From: UBA9620 sp965220695
GTDB taxonomy: Bacteria > Acidobacteriota > Vicinamibacteria > Vicinamibacterales > UBA8438
Length of the DNA: 64,000 nucleotides
Assembly (NCBI GenBank): GCA_965220695.1
Contig: OZ244838.1
Coordinates: 5,270,001 to 5,334,000 of the forward strand
Direction of reading: 5' to 3'
The notes below the pieces were generated by a model. That model was not told the DNA's origin. It was given only the letters and a program-made list of their open reading frames with translations, and did no database searches. A program made the translations under genes and the position numbers. Positions 44,928-52,709 of this stretch are shown here, piece by piece. Every line of letters begins with the position of its first letter. Position 1 is the stretch's first letter.

Positions 44928-45065
44928 TGTGGCCAGACTCGGGTTAATGTCCCCGGACGTGGTGGGCATTCAGTAGGCCGACGCGGCTAGACAGCAGAGC
45001 GGACATCACACTCATCGATGTTGATCTCGATCCACGACGATCGGAACCGGCAAAAACGGTCGGCG

Positions 45066-45440
45066 CTATGGAGTGCGCCCCTTGAAGTGGAAAGCGTCAT
45101 AGGTCACCTTCTTGTACCGGTCCGTCGCCGCGTTCGGCCCGGCCAGTTCCAGCCGGTTCAGCGTGCTCTTGCCCGCCAACGCCGCTCCGCGGTCCGCCGC
45201 CCGTACCCGGGTCGCGACCGTCTGTGTGACCAACGCTTCGACCGTGTGCTGCAGCACCCGCGGGTCCCGGTGCTCCTGGAAACACCGCGCCGCCCGTTGG
45301 CACACGCAGGTGCACGCCTCCACCGCGCGCAGCAGCAGCGTCCCCGCGGTGGGCGTGATCGTCGCACCATCGAAGCGGGCGACCAGCGGACGGCGGCCGA
45401 CCCGAGGAAATTCCAGCTGACGTGGCGCACACTGTGTTGA
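45066..45440 (-). pseudogene. truncated IS1380-family transposase
   Basis: Minus-strand reading VARFDGATITPTAGTLLLRA, then ACTCVCQRAARCFQEHRDPR, HTVEALVTQ and GAALAGKSTLNRLEL matches the N-terminal part of IS1380-type transposases (FDGG...GALLLRE, HRDP, GKSTLNRLE). The stretch between HTVEALV and GKSTLN is much too short, so an internal deletion is present, and the catalytic remainder is missing; the frame stops after FHFKGRTP. It lies in the gap between CRISPR blocks and probably marks the event that split off the array's end. Confidence 0.7.
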
Positions 45441-45648
45441 CGAGGGGCTGCCTCGGTGTATGGCGTCAAGTGTTTGTAAGTACACCACTTTACGACATCA
45501 CGGGCAGCCTCTTGCCACCACCGCGGTGAGATATCCGGACTAACGGGAGTCAACTAAGAACTAGTCTCTGGGTTGAATCATCAGCCGACGAAAACGAAAC
45601 CGATGAGCATTGACCCGTGAACCACGACATGTTGAGGGAGAGTGACGA

Positions 45649-46005
45649 ATGCCGCTTCCGACAGTCGACGAAGCGTACGCGCAGTTGCAGCAAGCTCCCG
45701 CAGCGGGCTCCATCCAGATCGATGTGCAATTGCGGATAGCGACACTCGCAGCCGCGGTTCAGGCGGAGTCAGCGCAGACGATGGCACAGGCTAGTCGCGA
45801 TGCCGCCAACGCCTTGGTCGAAGCAAGTGACGCCCTGCGTGACAGCGTTGATCGTTTCACCGCTGCTAGCGATGCCGGTGCCCAGAAACTGGTGCAGTTT
45901 ACGAGTCAGACCGCCGCCGCCACACGCGGCCTGAAGTGGGCCACTTGGGGTCTGTTTGCAGCGATGGTCGTGCAGGTTGTCGTGATGCTGATGCGAAGCT
46001 GGTGA
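45649..46005 (+). CDS. small membrane protein with coiled-coil, unknown function
   Basis: 118 residues from ATG 45649 with GAGGGAGAG upstream. The N-terminal 95 residues are helical and Ala/Gln/Asp-rich (AAAVQAESAQTMAQASRDAA, ALVEASDALRDSVDRFTAAS), likely a coiled coil; a single membrane segment WATWGLFAAMVVQVVVMLM ends the protein. No family recognised. It sits between two CRISPR blocks with an IS1380 relic, so it is probably cargo of the segment that entered the array. The layout (soluble coil plus C-terminal anchor) recalls small phage or defence accessory proteins, but this is only a resemblance. Confidence 0.6.
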   Translation: MPLPTVDEAYAQLQQAPAAGSIQIDVQLRIATLAAAVQAESAQTMAQASRDAANALVEASDALRDSVDRFTAASDAGAQKLVQFTSQTAAATRGLKWATWGLFAAMVVQVVVMLMRSW

Positions 46006-46044
46006 TAAACCCTACCGATTGAGGAAGTGGTATGGTCCGGTGCT

Positions 46045-46134
46045 GGCTTCCCCGCGCCCGCGGGGATAGACCTGCGCCCGGTATGCCGTGCTCTACGACT
46101 GCGACGGCTTCCCCGCGCCCGCGGGGGTGACCAG
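46045..46134 (+). CRISPR. CRISPR relic: 2 repeats, 1 spacer
   Basis: A full repeat at 46045-46073 (last base T), a 32-bp spacer (46074-46105) and a second repeat that keeps its first 21 bases but then degenerates (GGTGACCAG). A degenerate last repeat is normal at the leader-distal end, so this is the true tail of the array, now 1.1 kb from the middle block. Confidence 0.93.
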
Positions 46135-46470
46135 AAGAGTTGGTGTCATTCATTCACCCACGGGAGTTACTTGGGTAGAGAGCAGTGATATGGTGCCCAC
46201 AAGTGTCTTCGTAGCTGAGGGGCAGAGGAGACGGGATGACTCCACTTAAGTGGCATTACCAAACGAGGGATCGGGCGGCGTGTGGGGCCAGCTCCCCGCG
46301 GCTGCAGGTAACCGAGGATCGGAAGAAGGTGACGTGCCGTCGACATCCGTGCCGCGACGAGCGTAACAAAGCCGAGGAGTTCGGTCGAGAATCGTGATCC
46401 TCCGGGTGGTAGCGGTGCCGTTGATCAGCCCCTTGGCAAACGAGAGACGTCCTGGTGAACAGCGCGCGAA
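46135..46470. other. intergenic, nothing recognised
   Basis: 336 bp after the array tail. Only short, compositionally poor frames; no repeat, RNA or regulatory signal could be supported. Confidence 0.5.
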
Positions 46471-46911
46471 TCAACGGGCTTGTACGGCCTCCCCGGGTTC
46501 GGAGTCGTGGTTGCCGGCCTCGGCGGTCAACCGGCCATAGCTGAGCGGGTCGAGCGGCGCGGAGCCGGCGGGCTGCCCGTTCTCTCGCAGCAGGAACGCC
46601 AGGATGTTCGTGTATCCGTCCCCGCGCGGGCGAACTCCCATCGGGGGCATGCCGTCCCGCATCCGGACGAACAGATCGCGCACCCGCCGATCACCCCACG
46701 TGCCGAGGAATCGCGGGCCGATCAGCGCCGGCGCCAGGCGCTCGCCGTCGGCGTCCGGCAAGTGGCACGAGGCGCATTTCCGCCCGAACTCGATCTGGCC
46801 GGCGCCGGCCTGGGCCTCGGTGAAGCTGGCACCGGGGGAGGGTGCTTGCGCCGCGCCGGCCGTTATGGTCAGGATCAGGAGACCGGGGCAGGAAAGAGAG
46901 GTCAGACGCAT
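46471..46911 (-). CDS. exported monohaem cytochrome c
   Basis: 146 residues with signal LLILTITAGAAQA. Haem motif CASCH at residues 46-50, followed by LAPALIGPRFLGTW and the methionine-ligand segment MRDGMPPMGVRP, then TNILAFLLRENG. A small class I cytochrome c, likely an electron carrier for periplasmic dehydrogenases like those in the first 27 kb. It is the first ordinary metabolic gene after the array and may belong to the chromosome that the cas locus interrupted. Confidence 0.85.
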   Translation of the reverse strand: MRLTSLSCPGLLILTITAGAAQAPSPGASFTEAQAGAGQIEFGRKCASCHLPDADGERLAPALIGPRFLGTWGDRRVRDLFVRMRDGMPPMGVRPRGDGYTNILAFLLRENGQPAGSAPLDPLSYGRLTAEAGNHDSEPGEAVQAR

Positions 46912-46968
46912 GGGTCACCGGATCGACGTTCAGATGATCGATGGCGGGGCCGAGGGAGTCAACGTCCG

Positions 46969-47226
46969 ATGATCGCGGTGTGGCTGCTGGCGGCGGCACT
47001 CGGGCTCTACGCGTTGCATCGCCTGGGGCTCTACATGGAGGGCCGCGGCTGGATCTACTACCGCAAGGCGAGGGGCAGCAGCGGCGCATTGGCCAATGCG
47101 ATGCTCGAAGCGCACAAGGCGCTCGAGCCGGGCAACGCGCAGGTCATCGAAGCGCGGCGATACGAGCGAAGCGACGATGCGGCTCAGGGCGCCCCTCCGT
47201 CCGGGGGCGACGACGACGGGAGATGA
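46969..47226 (+). CDS. small membrane protein, unknown
   Basis: 85 residues from ATG 46969 with GAGGGAG upstream. A hydrophobic N-terminus (IAVWLLAAALGLYALHRLGL) is followed by GRGWIYYRKARGSSGALANA and MLEAHKALEPGNAQVIEARR, then a Gly/Asp-rich tail. The WIYYRK...LEPG pattern is seen in short uncharacterised proteins of Gram-negative genomes. Divergent from the cytochrome gene. Confidence 0.6.
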   Translation: MIAVWLLAAALGLYALHRLGLYMEGRGWIYYRKARGSSGALANAMLEAHKALEPGNAQVIEARRYERSDDAAQGAPPSGGDDDGR

Positions 47227-47242
47227 CCCAGCGCGGCGCGCC

Positions 47243-47662
47243 GTGACCTGGATGGGAGCCTTGCAGGCGGTCCGACTCTCTGTCGTGGCTGCCGCCGCCA
47301 GTTTCGTGTGGTGTCTCCTCGTCGGCGTGCTCATCTGGAATTCACCGGTAGTTTCGACCGGTATCGAATTCAGACAGGACGCTGAGGGAACGGAGACATT
47401 CGAGCGAGTCGAGGAACGTGCTTTTTCGGACCATTCCACCTTGGGCGTCGTGCCCCTGGTAATTCCTATGCTGCTGGCAGCCTGGGCGCTGTGGGCAGCG
47501 TGGCGTCGGACCACCCCGGGGTTGGCCGTCGCCACCTTGTGTCTTCTCGTCTACTGCATCCTTACTGGTTTTTCGATTGGCGGCGCGTACGTGCCACCAG
47601 GGCTGGGCCTTCTGGTCGCAACGCTCATGGAAGTGCTGAGCAGAATAATGGCTCGTGGTTGA
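47243..47662 (+). CDS. membrane protein, unknown
   Basis: About 139 residues from GTG 47243, or ATG 47252. Three hydrophobic segments: VVAAAASFVWCLLVGVLIW, VVPLVIPMLLAAWALWAAW and LAVATLCLLVYCILTGF, with GLGLLVATLMEVLS at the end. Probably an integral membrane protein; no family recognised. It follows the previous small membrane protein by 16 nt and may be co-transcribed. Confidence 0.5.
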   Translation: MTWMGALQAVRLSVVAAAASFVWCLLVGVLIWNSPVVSTGIEFRQDAEGTETFERVEERAFSDHSTLGVVPLVIPMLLAAWALWAAWRRTTPGLAVATLCLLVYCILTGFSIGGAYVPPGLGLLVATLMEVLSRIMARG

Positions 47663-47859
47663 ATGCCATCCAACACTTGGGTGGCCTCAACGATGCAGCG
47701 TCTTCACCCTGACCCTGCCGGCACGGGAGCGAACGCTGCGTGTCCCCGCCAGTTTCAGGCAGCTCGCGCGTGGCATGACATCCGACGACGACGTTGGTCG
47801 AACTGCGTCGCCGGACCGGGCCGGGGAAGATGTTCGAGTGCGACGGGCGCGACCCGCAA

Positions 47860-47975
47860 ATCGTGACCGTCGACCGGACACCGCAAATGCCGGCGTGGTG
47901 ATCGCGGGGACCGTGAAAGCGCACGGTTTCGTGATGGCGAGCCGCGACCGCACCGATCTCGATCCGTGCCGTACC
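47860..47975 (+). pseudogene. probable VapC (PIN-domain) C-terminal remnant
   Basis: The frame reads NAGVVIAGTVKAHGFVMASR and DRTDLDP, close to the C-terminal PIN segment of the VapC pseudogene at 51851 (DALIAGTAEAHVLVVATRN). The catalytic N-terminus is absent and no start is present. The rest of 47663-48183 holds no gene I can support. Confidence 0.4.
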
Positions 47976-48183
47976 GCCTGCCGGAAAGATCCTCCACCTC
48001 CGCAACCTGCCTCGCGCACCCGACCGGACAGCACCGTGGATGCGGGTAAGATCGGAGGATCATGTCGTCCGGGTCTTGGGCGAAGATCGTCTGTTCGACA
48101 ATCAGTTGTCTCCGGGAAGGTGAAAGGACCTCACGTCGTGAATCGGGCCGTCGTGCTCGATGACAGACCGCTGGGAGGAATGG

Positions 48184-49520
48184 ATGGTCAAGAGATTCGA
48201 CATCACGAATCTGACCGTGTTCCGGAAAGCGGATTTCCGCTTCTGCGATGGCGTGAACGTGGTAATCGGCGAAAACGGCAGCGGGAAATCGCACCTGCTC
48301 AAGGTAGCCTACGCATTGATCGCGGCAGGCATGGATCAGAACGGATCCCCATCCTCGGCAAGACCTGTCAAATCGACGCTGCAAAGAACATTCGGGACCA
48401 AGCTGGTCAACGTGATGCGCCCTGAGTACCTGGGTCGCCTGCAGCGACGAAGAACGGGCCGGCAACGTTGCGAACTCGCGCTCGAATTCGAGGATTCCGC
48501 GCTCGATTGCGCCGTCAGCTTCACAACGGGAAGCAAGAGCGACGTGAATGTTGACGGATGTCCGAGTGTCTGGCAAGAGAAGGCGCCCGTCTTTCTGCCA
48601 CCCCATGAATTGTTGACACTCTATCCTGGATTTGTGGCCTTTTACGACGGCCACTATCTGGAGTTCGATGAGATTCATCGCGATTGTCAACGGTCGCCCG
48701 AAAGGGCGTCATTCTGGACAGTTCGTCGACCACAACATGTAGGGGGTCAGGATTTGGCATCGTCGGCAAGAGCCAGTCTGGACGAGCGTGCGCGGAGCCG
48801 GTGTCAAGGCCTTGAGCCCTGCGAAGCGGGGGCGGAGCGGAGCGACGCGCCTTGACGCTGGCGAGCACACGCGCACGCTGACGGTCTGACGATGCCGCCG
48901 GTGACCACAACATCTTGCGGTCGACACGAGTCCAGAATTCGGCGGTTGCTCGCGCTCGCGAACACGATACCTGCATCCTGCTCGGACAGCCGCCGCCCCG
49001 TGATTCACGGAAGACGCTTGCATCGGATCTGATCAAGCCGATTGAGAAAGAGATGGGCGGCCACTTGGAGTTGGACGCGACCGGACGCTTCTATCTGAGA
49101 GTGCCCGGTCAGGGCGAGATTGAAATACCTCTTGTCGCGGAGGGAATCCGGAAACTGGCCATGCTCGCGCGCTTGATTGCTACCGGTTTACTGCTTGGGA
49201 ACGGCTACCTCTTCTGGGACGAGCCCGAGGCCAATTTGAACCCGAAACTCATCAAGGCGGCGGCGATAGCGATTCTCACCCTGTCCCGCGGCGGCATTCA
49301 GGTATTCGTTGCAACGCATTCCCTGTTCCTGCTTCGCGAGTTGGGAATACTGTCGAAGACGCGTGAATTCGGACATATCGAGCAACGGTACTTCGCCCTC
49401 GCGATCGGCGAAAACGGTGTGCGCGTCGAACAAGGCGACACGGCCGATGATCTGCAAACACTGATGCTGCTTGATGAGAATCTTCAGCAGTCCGATCGCT
49501 ATCTGGAGTTGCAGGATTGA
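48184..49520 (+). pseudogene. AAA ATPase (AAA_21/OLD-like) split by a miniature element
   Basis: Joined across the insert (48184-48684 plus 48969-49520) this encodes about 350 residues. MVKRFDITNLTVFRKADFRF and Walker A GENGSGKSHLLK stand in the first part; LVAEGIRKLAMLARLIATGL, Walker B YLFWDEPEANLNPKL and the H-loop VFVATHSLFLLREL in the second. The two parts rejoin in frame at CGC GAT ACC TGC when the insert is removed. GGGAGG precedes the ATG at 48184. The family is common in defence islands, usually beside a partner gene, of which only a scrap remains at 49522. Inactive now. Confidence 0.82.
48685..48964. mobile_element. MITE-like element with long imperfect terminal inverted repeats
   Basis: 280 bp, no coding capacity, flanked by the 4-bp direct repeat CGAT (48681-48684, 48965-48968). 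The first and last roughly 78 bp are imperfect inverse copies; shared blocks include TTCTGGAC, GTCGACC and GGCATCGTC in matching order. Both ends begin TGT. This fits a non-autonomous transposon; the parent family is not identified. Confidence 0.72.
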
Positions 49521-49521
49521 C

Positions 49522-49569
49522 ATGCCGTCACTACAAGTGGGTCACCTGACGTTCAACTTTCCAGATAAC
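49522..49569 (+). pseudogene. 5' scrap of the ATPase partner gene
   Basis: Directly after the ATPase stop an ATG opens MPSLQVGHLTFNFPDN, which looks like a genuine N-terminus, but the frame then turns into low-quality sequence (EAERARRWSGK). I infer a deleted companion gene. The remaining DNA up to 49787 shows nothing else. Confidence 0.35.
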
Positions 49570-49787
49570 GAGGCTGAGCGTGCTCGTCGCTGGTCCGGGA
49601 AGACAATGGGCGCGTCTGTGTCGTCGATGTCGTGCGTGCCGAGGGCGACCGTGCAGGAGGCGATGCTGAAAGACGGACATACCGATCCCGCTGTTCGCGC
49701 CGCCCACTGCCGGCTCGAAGTAGAATCAGCGTGTCAGGTCAAGACAACGGCGGGAGGATTCGAGCTTGTCCTTGCAGGAGTTGTCCA

Positions 49788-50765
49788 ATGCAGGATCGCT
49801 ACGTCGGGGACGTGGGAGACTTCGCGAAGTACGGGCTGCTGCGGGCAATCCGGGGGCGGAAACGTCTGGGTGTCGCGTGGTATCTGCATCCGGACGCCGG
49901 TCCAGCCGGTGACGGCAACCACACCACCTACCTCCGGCAGCGTGAGGGATGGCGACGTCTCGATCCGGAACTGTTCGACACCCTGAACGGACTGATCGGT
50001 CCTGGCGGCCGGCGGTCGGTTGACGCCGTCCAGACGTCCGGCATACTCGGCGACGCGGTCTTCGCGGCCGATCGTCTCGACATTGCGGGGATCGCGGTCC
50101 GAGACCGCGTGCGCTGGCGGCGACGGTGGTTCGAGCGAGTCAGGAATCAGTTGTCCGGTTGTGACCTCGTCTTCGCCGACCCCGACAACGGTCTTTGTCC
50201 GGACGATCGCTTCAGGCCCACGCGGAGTGACAGCGCAAGACGGATACCGCTCGCCGAAGCGAACGCGCTCGCACAAGGACGCACGGCCGTCATCTACCAT
50301 CACAACAGCAGGTTTCCGGGCGGACATCAGCAGGAAATCCGGTTCTGGATGGACCGGCTGCCGGGCTGCAACTACGCCTTCTACTGGAAGCGCTGGAGCA
50401 ACCGGACGTTCTTCATCGTCAACCCCGACGACGAGATCGAACGCCGGCTGAGGGAATTCGCGGACCTCTGGGCGGATGGCGGCCAACTGGTGCGCGACGG
50501 CGCCGGGCTGCACCACCGCGTCCACATCAGCCGCGGCGCCGGTGCCGGTCCGGCCGGATCCGCGCCCGGCCGCGCACCGAAGATGCGAGCCGACACGTTG
50601 GCAACCGATCCCGTGATTGAGGCGTACAAACGCCACGTCGACCGGACCCTGCTGCGGCAGAACCTCCGGCGGTCCGTAACCGAACGGGTTGCGAACCTGA
50701 TCGCCCTCCAGCGGCTGGCGGTGGCGGCGCGGCGGGCCGGGCGCGCGCTGGAGAGCAGTTCTTGA
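49788..50765 (+). CDS. MQDRYVGD-type hypothetical protein fused to an antitoxin-like C-terminus
   Basis: 325 residues from ATG 49788 (AGGAG 8 nt upstream). Residues 1-240 belong to an uncharacterised family: MQDRYVGDVGDFAKYGLLRA, VAWYLHPDAGPAGDGNHTTY, CDLVFADPDNGL, TAVIYHHNSRFPGGHQQEI, NYAFYWKRWSNRTFFIV. The FADPDNGL and HHNSR motifs look enzymatic. After a Gly/Pro linker the last 60 residues (DPVIEAYKRHVDRTLLRQNL, ERVANLIALQRLAVAARRAG) match the short protein normally encoded just before nucleotidyltransferase genes. An internal ATG at 50583 could give that part alone. Its stop overlaps the next gene's TTG start. Confidence 0.65.
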   Translation: MQDRYVGDVGDFAKYGLLRAIRGRKRLGVAWYLHPDAGPAGDGNHTTYLRQREGWRRLDPELFDTLNGLIGPGGRRSVDAVQTSGILGDAVFAADRLDIAGIAVRDRVRWRRRWFERVRNQLSGCDLVFADPDNGLCPDDRFRPTRSDSARRIPLAEANALAQGRTAVIYHHNSRFPGGHQQEIRFWMDRLPGCNYAFYWKRWSNRTFFIVNPDDEIERRLREFADLWADGGQLVRDGAGLHHRVHISRGAGAGPAGSAPGRAPKMRADTLATDPVIEAYKRHVDRTLLRQNLRRSVTERVANLIALQRLAVAARRAGRALESSS

Positions 50766-51253
50766 CCGACTTCGAGAAGGTCATCCAGGTCGTCAGCGGG
50801 TCCGGTGTCGACTGCGTGATCGTCGGCGGTCTCGCCGCCACGATTCACGGTTCCGCGCGCCTCACGCAAGACGTGGACTTCGTCTATTCGAGAACCGCCG
50901 TGAACATCGCACGTCTCGTTGCTGCGCTGGGGCCCTACGCGCCGTACCTGCGCGGCGCCCCGCCCGGCCTGCCCTTCGACTGGAGCGCGGCGACGGTCGA
51001 GCGGGGACTCAACTTCACGCTCACGACTGCCATCGGTGACATCGACCTGCTCGGTGAAATCACCGGCGGCGGGGACTATCAGGCGCTCATGCCCGACAGC
51101 GTGACCGTCGAGATCTTCGGGTGCCGGTGCCGATGTCTGGACCTGCCGGGATTGATCCGCTCGAAGCGCGCCGCGGGGCGCCCCAAGGATCTCGACGCAC
51201 TCGCAGAGCTGGAAGCGCTTCTCGATGAGCGCGCGGGCGACCCGACCGCGTGA
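50762..51253 (+). CDS. nucleotidyltransferase-fold protein (AbiEii/MNT-like)
   Basis: 163 residues starting with TTG at 50762, overlapping the previous stop. VDCVIVGGLAATIHGSARLT and QDVDFVYSR give the GG...H...DxD signature of minimal nucleotidyltransferases; DIDLLGEITGGGDY contributes the third acid, and LIRSKRAAGRPKDLDALAEL is the usual C-terminal helix. Relatives act as toxins or modifying enzymes in toxin-antitoxin pairs with the short upstream protein; here that partner is fused to another domain. Confidence 0.8.
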   Translation: MTDFEKVIQVVSGSGVDCVIVGGLAATIHGSARLTQDVDFVYSRTAVNIARLVAALGPYAPYLRGAPPGLPFDWSAATVERGLNFTLTTAIGDIDLLGEITGGGDYQALMPDSVTVEIFGCRCRCLDLPGLIRSKRAAGRPKDLDALAELEALLDERAGDPTA

Positions 51254-51407
51254 CGTTTGGCGACGTCGGCCGCCATATCCGTTTCGTCGGATGTCGCGTG
51301 AAGGTCCCCGAGGTTGATCTGAACAATAAGCTAGTCCAGACTGGTCTAGCAGCTCGTGGTGAGAGCTCCGCTGCAATCTGCGCTTCCCCGCGGAATTCAG
51401 CAGAACC

Positions 51408-51428
51408 GGGCAACCACAAGGGTTGCCC
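51408..51428. repeat. REP-like palindrome
   Basis: Perfect 8-bp stem GGGCAACC/GGTTGCCC with ACAAG loop, followed by CCTAC. This hairpin type is a widespread intergenic repeat in many bacteria. Only one copy seen here, between the nucleotidyltransferase and the Phd-like antitoxin. Confidence 0.6.
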
Positions 51429-51518
51429 CTACTCGTCTTGCTCGGCGGGCGCATCGCCGATCTCGGTGCAACGCGGGGTTTCACCACGGACTGCCAGTAT
51501 CAGCACGGGGGAGGGGCG

Positions 51519-51854
51519 ATGGTCACACACGAACGGAAAGCGCCGCGGATCTGGACCGTCGCCGAGGCGAAAGTCCGGCTGTCAGAGGTGCTGCGACGGG
51601 CCGAGGACGAGGGACCGCAGCGCATCGGAACCCGGAAGGAGTTCGTCGTCGTGCCTGCCCGTATCTGGAACGAAAAGAACGAGCCGCGTCAGTCGCTCGG
51701 CCAGTGGCTGGTCACGAATCTGCCGCGCGTCGGGGGTCTGGAGATTCCGCCGCGCGACGAAGGGCGGGAGCGCGTCATCCCGTTTTCCGATTGGACGGAG
51801 CAGGATTGGAAGGCCTTCGATCAGGCGCACTTCGACCGCGAGGGCGACGAATGA
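51519..51854 (+). CDS. Phd/YefM-type antitoxin
   Basis: 111 residues from ATG 51519, preceded by GGGGGAGGGG. IWTVAEAKVRLSEVLRRAED and IGTRKEFVVVPARIW form the Phd/YefM DNA-binding fold; the C-terminal part (IPFSDWTEQDWKAFDQAHFD) would wrap the toxin. It overlaps the VapC start by 4 nt (ATGA). Intact although the toxin gene is frameshifted. Confidence 0.82.
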   Translation: MVTHERKAPRIWTVAEAKVRLSEVLRRAEDEGPQRIGTRKEFVVVPARIWNEKNEPRQSLGQWLVTNLPRVGGLEIPPRDEGRERVIPFSDWTEQDWKAFDQAHFDREGDE

Positions 51855-52275
51855 GGGGTTTCCTGCTCGATACGAACGTCATTTCCGAAGTATGAGACCG
51901 GCCCCGAACCCGCGGGTGGCGGCGTTCCTGCGTGAACGGGGTGATCTCTGGTTGTCGGTGGTCGTGCTGTACGAGCTCGAGTACGGCGTGGAGCTGATTC
52001 CGCGGGGGAAGCGTCAAGCCGAGATCAGTTCCATGATTGCGGAGATCGTCGCGAACTACGGCGACCGCATCCTGCCCGTTGGGTGCGAGGCGGCGCGCCG
52101 GGCCGCACGGCTTCGCGCACGGGCGCGTCGCGCCGGCCGGCCCGCGCAGATCGCCGACGCGCTGATCGCGGGGACCGCTGAAGCGCACGTCCTCGTGGTG
52201 GCGACCCGCAACCATGCCGATTTCGCTCCGTTCGACATCGACGTGACCAACCCCTGGGATGCACGCTCCGGGTGA
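51851..52275 (+). pseudogene. vapC: VapC PIN-domain toxin, frameshifted
   Basis: MRGFLLDTNVISEV opens correctly, with the first PIN Asp in LLDTNV, but hits TGA at 51893-51895. The protein continues one frame over from 51892: MRPAPNPRVAAFLRERGDLW, SVVVLYELEYGVELI, AQIADALIAGTAEAHVLVVA, TRNHADF. One missing base near 51890 explains it. A product started at ATG 51892 would lack the first catalytic Asp. Either the toxin is dead or a sequencing error is present. Confidence 0.82.
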
Positions 52276-52318
52276 CCCCGTCATTCACCTACCCTTCCGG
52301 CAGGGCGTCCTTGCGCCG

Positions 52319-52348
52319 TTGCGCTCGTTATAGCCAATCGGCTATAAC
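52319..52348 (+). promoter_or_regulatory. promoter with perfect palindromic operator for the XRE gene
   Basis: Inverted repeat GTTATAGCC-AATC-GGCTATAAC (52327-52348), 9-bp arms without mismatch. TTGCGC at 52319-52324 and TATAAC at 52343-52348, 18 bp apart, form a plausible promoter with the palindrome filling its core. Transcription would begin near the GTG at 52355, giving a leaderless message repressed by the XRE product. Confidence 0.6.
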
Positions 52349-52354
52349 TTGGCC

Positions 52355-52678
52355 GTGGTCCTCCGGAATCTCGTTCGCGAGGCGCGCAAGCGCGGGGCGC
52401 TCACGCAGGCGGAGCTGGGGCGCCGGGCGGGCGTGCCGCAATCAACGATCGCCCGCATTGAATCCGGCGCCCGAACGCCCTCGACGGACATGGTCGAGCG
52501 GCTTGTCCGTGCCGCCGGTTTCGAGCTCCGTTGCAGTCTTGGTGAACCAGATCCCGGGACCAGCACTCTGTTCCTGCGCACCCTGCATCGAACGCCCGCT
52601 GAACGCCTTGCCGATGCCACGCGCGCCGCGCGGTTCGTCCTGCGCGGTCAGCGCCAGATGCGCGAGCCGCGCAATTGA
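52355..52678 (+). CDS. XRE-family regulator / orphan antitoxin-like protein
   Basis: 107 residues from GTG 52355 (TTG 52349 possible). Helix-turn-helix: LVREARKRGALTQAELGRRA, GVPQSTIARIESGARTPSTD, MVERLVRAAGFELRCSL; C-terminal RTPAERLADATRAARFVLRG. In this family the partner is usually a nucleotidyltransferase or similar gene downstream, but here a DUF4268 gene follows 31 bp on. Probably represses its own promoter at the adjoining palindrome. Confidence 0.78.
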   Translation: MVLRNLVREARKRGALTQAELGRRAGVPQSTIARIESGARTPSTDMVERLVRAAGFELRCSLGEPDPGTSTLFLRTLHRTPAERLADATRAARFVLRGQRQMREPRN

Positions 52679-52709
52679 GTGTGATCAGGCACAACCAGCA
52701 GGTGAATCA

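Noticed and set aside
45018..45440. Plus-strand 140-codon frame opposite the IS1380 relic
   Set aside because: Antisense of recognisable transposase sequence, no ribosome site, no motifs.
47655..48425. Plus-strand 256-codon frame ahead of the ATPase gene
   Set aside because: Only a short VapC-like stretch is recognisable; the rest is compositionally poor and overlaps the real ATPase start.
48160..48855. ATPase first half read as a complete 231-residue protein
   Set aside because: The C-terminal part after residue 175 is element sequence; the second half with Walker B lies beyond the insert.
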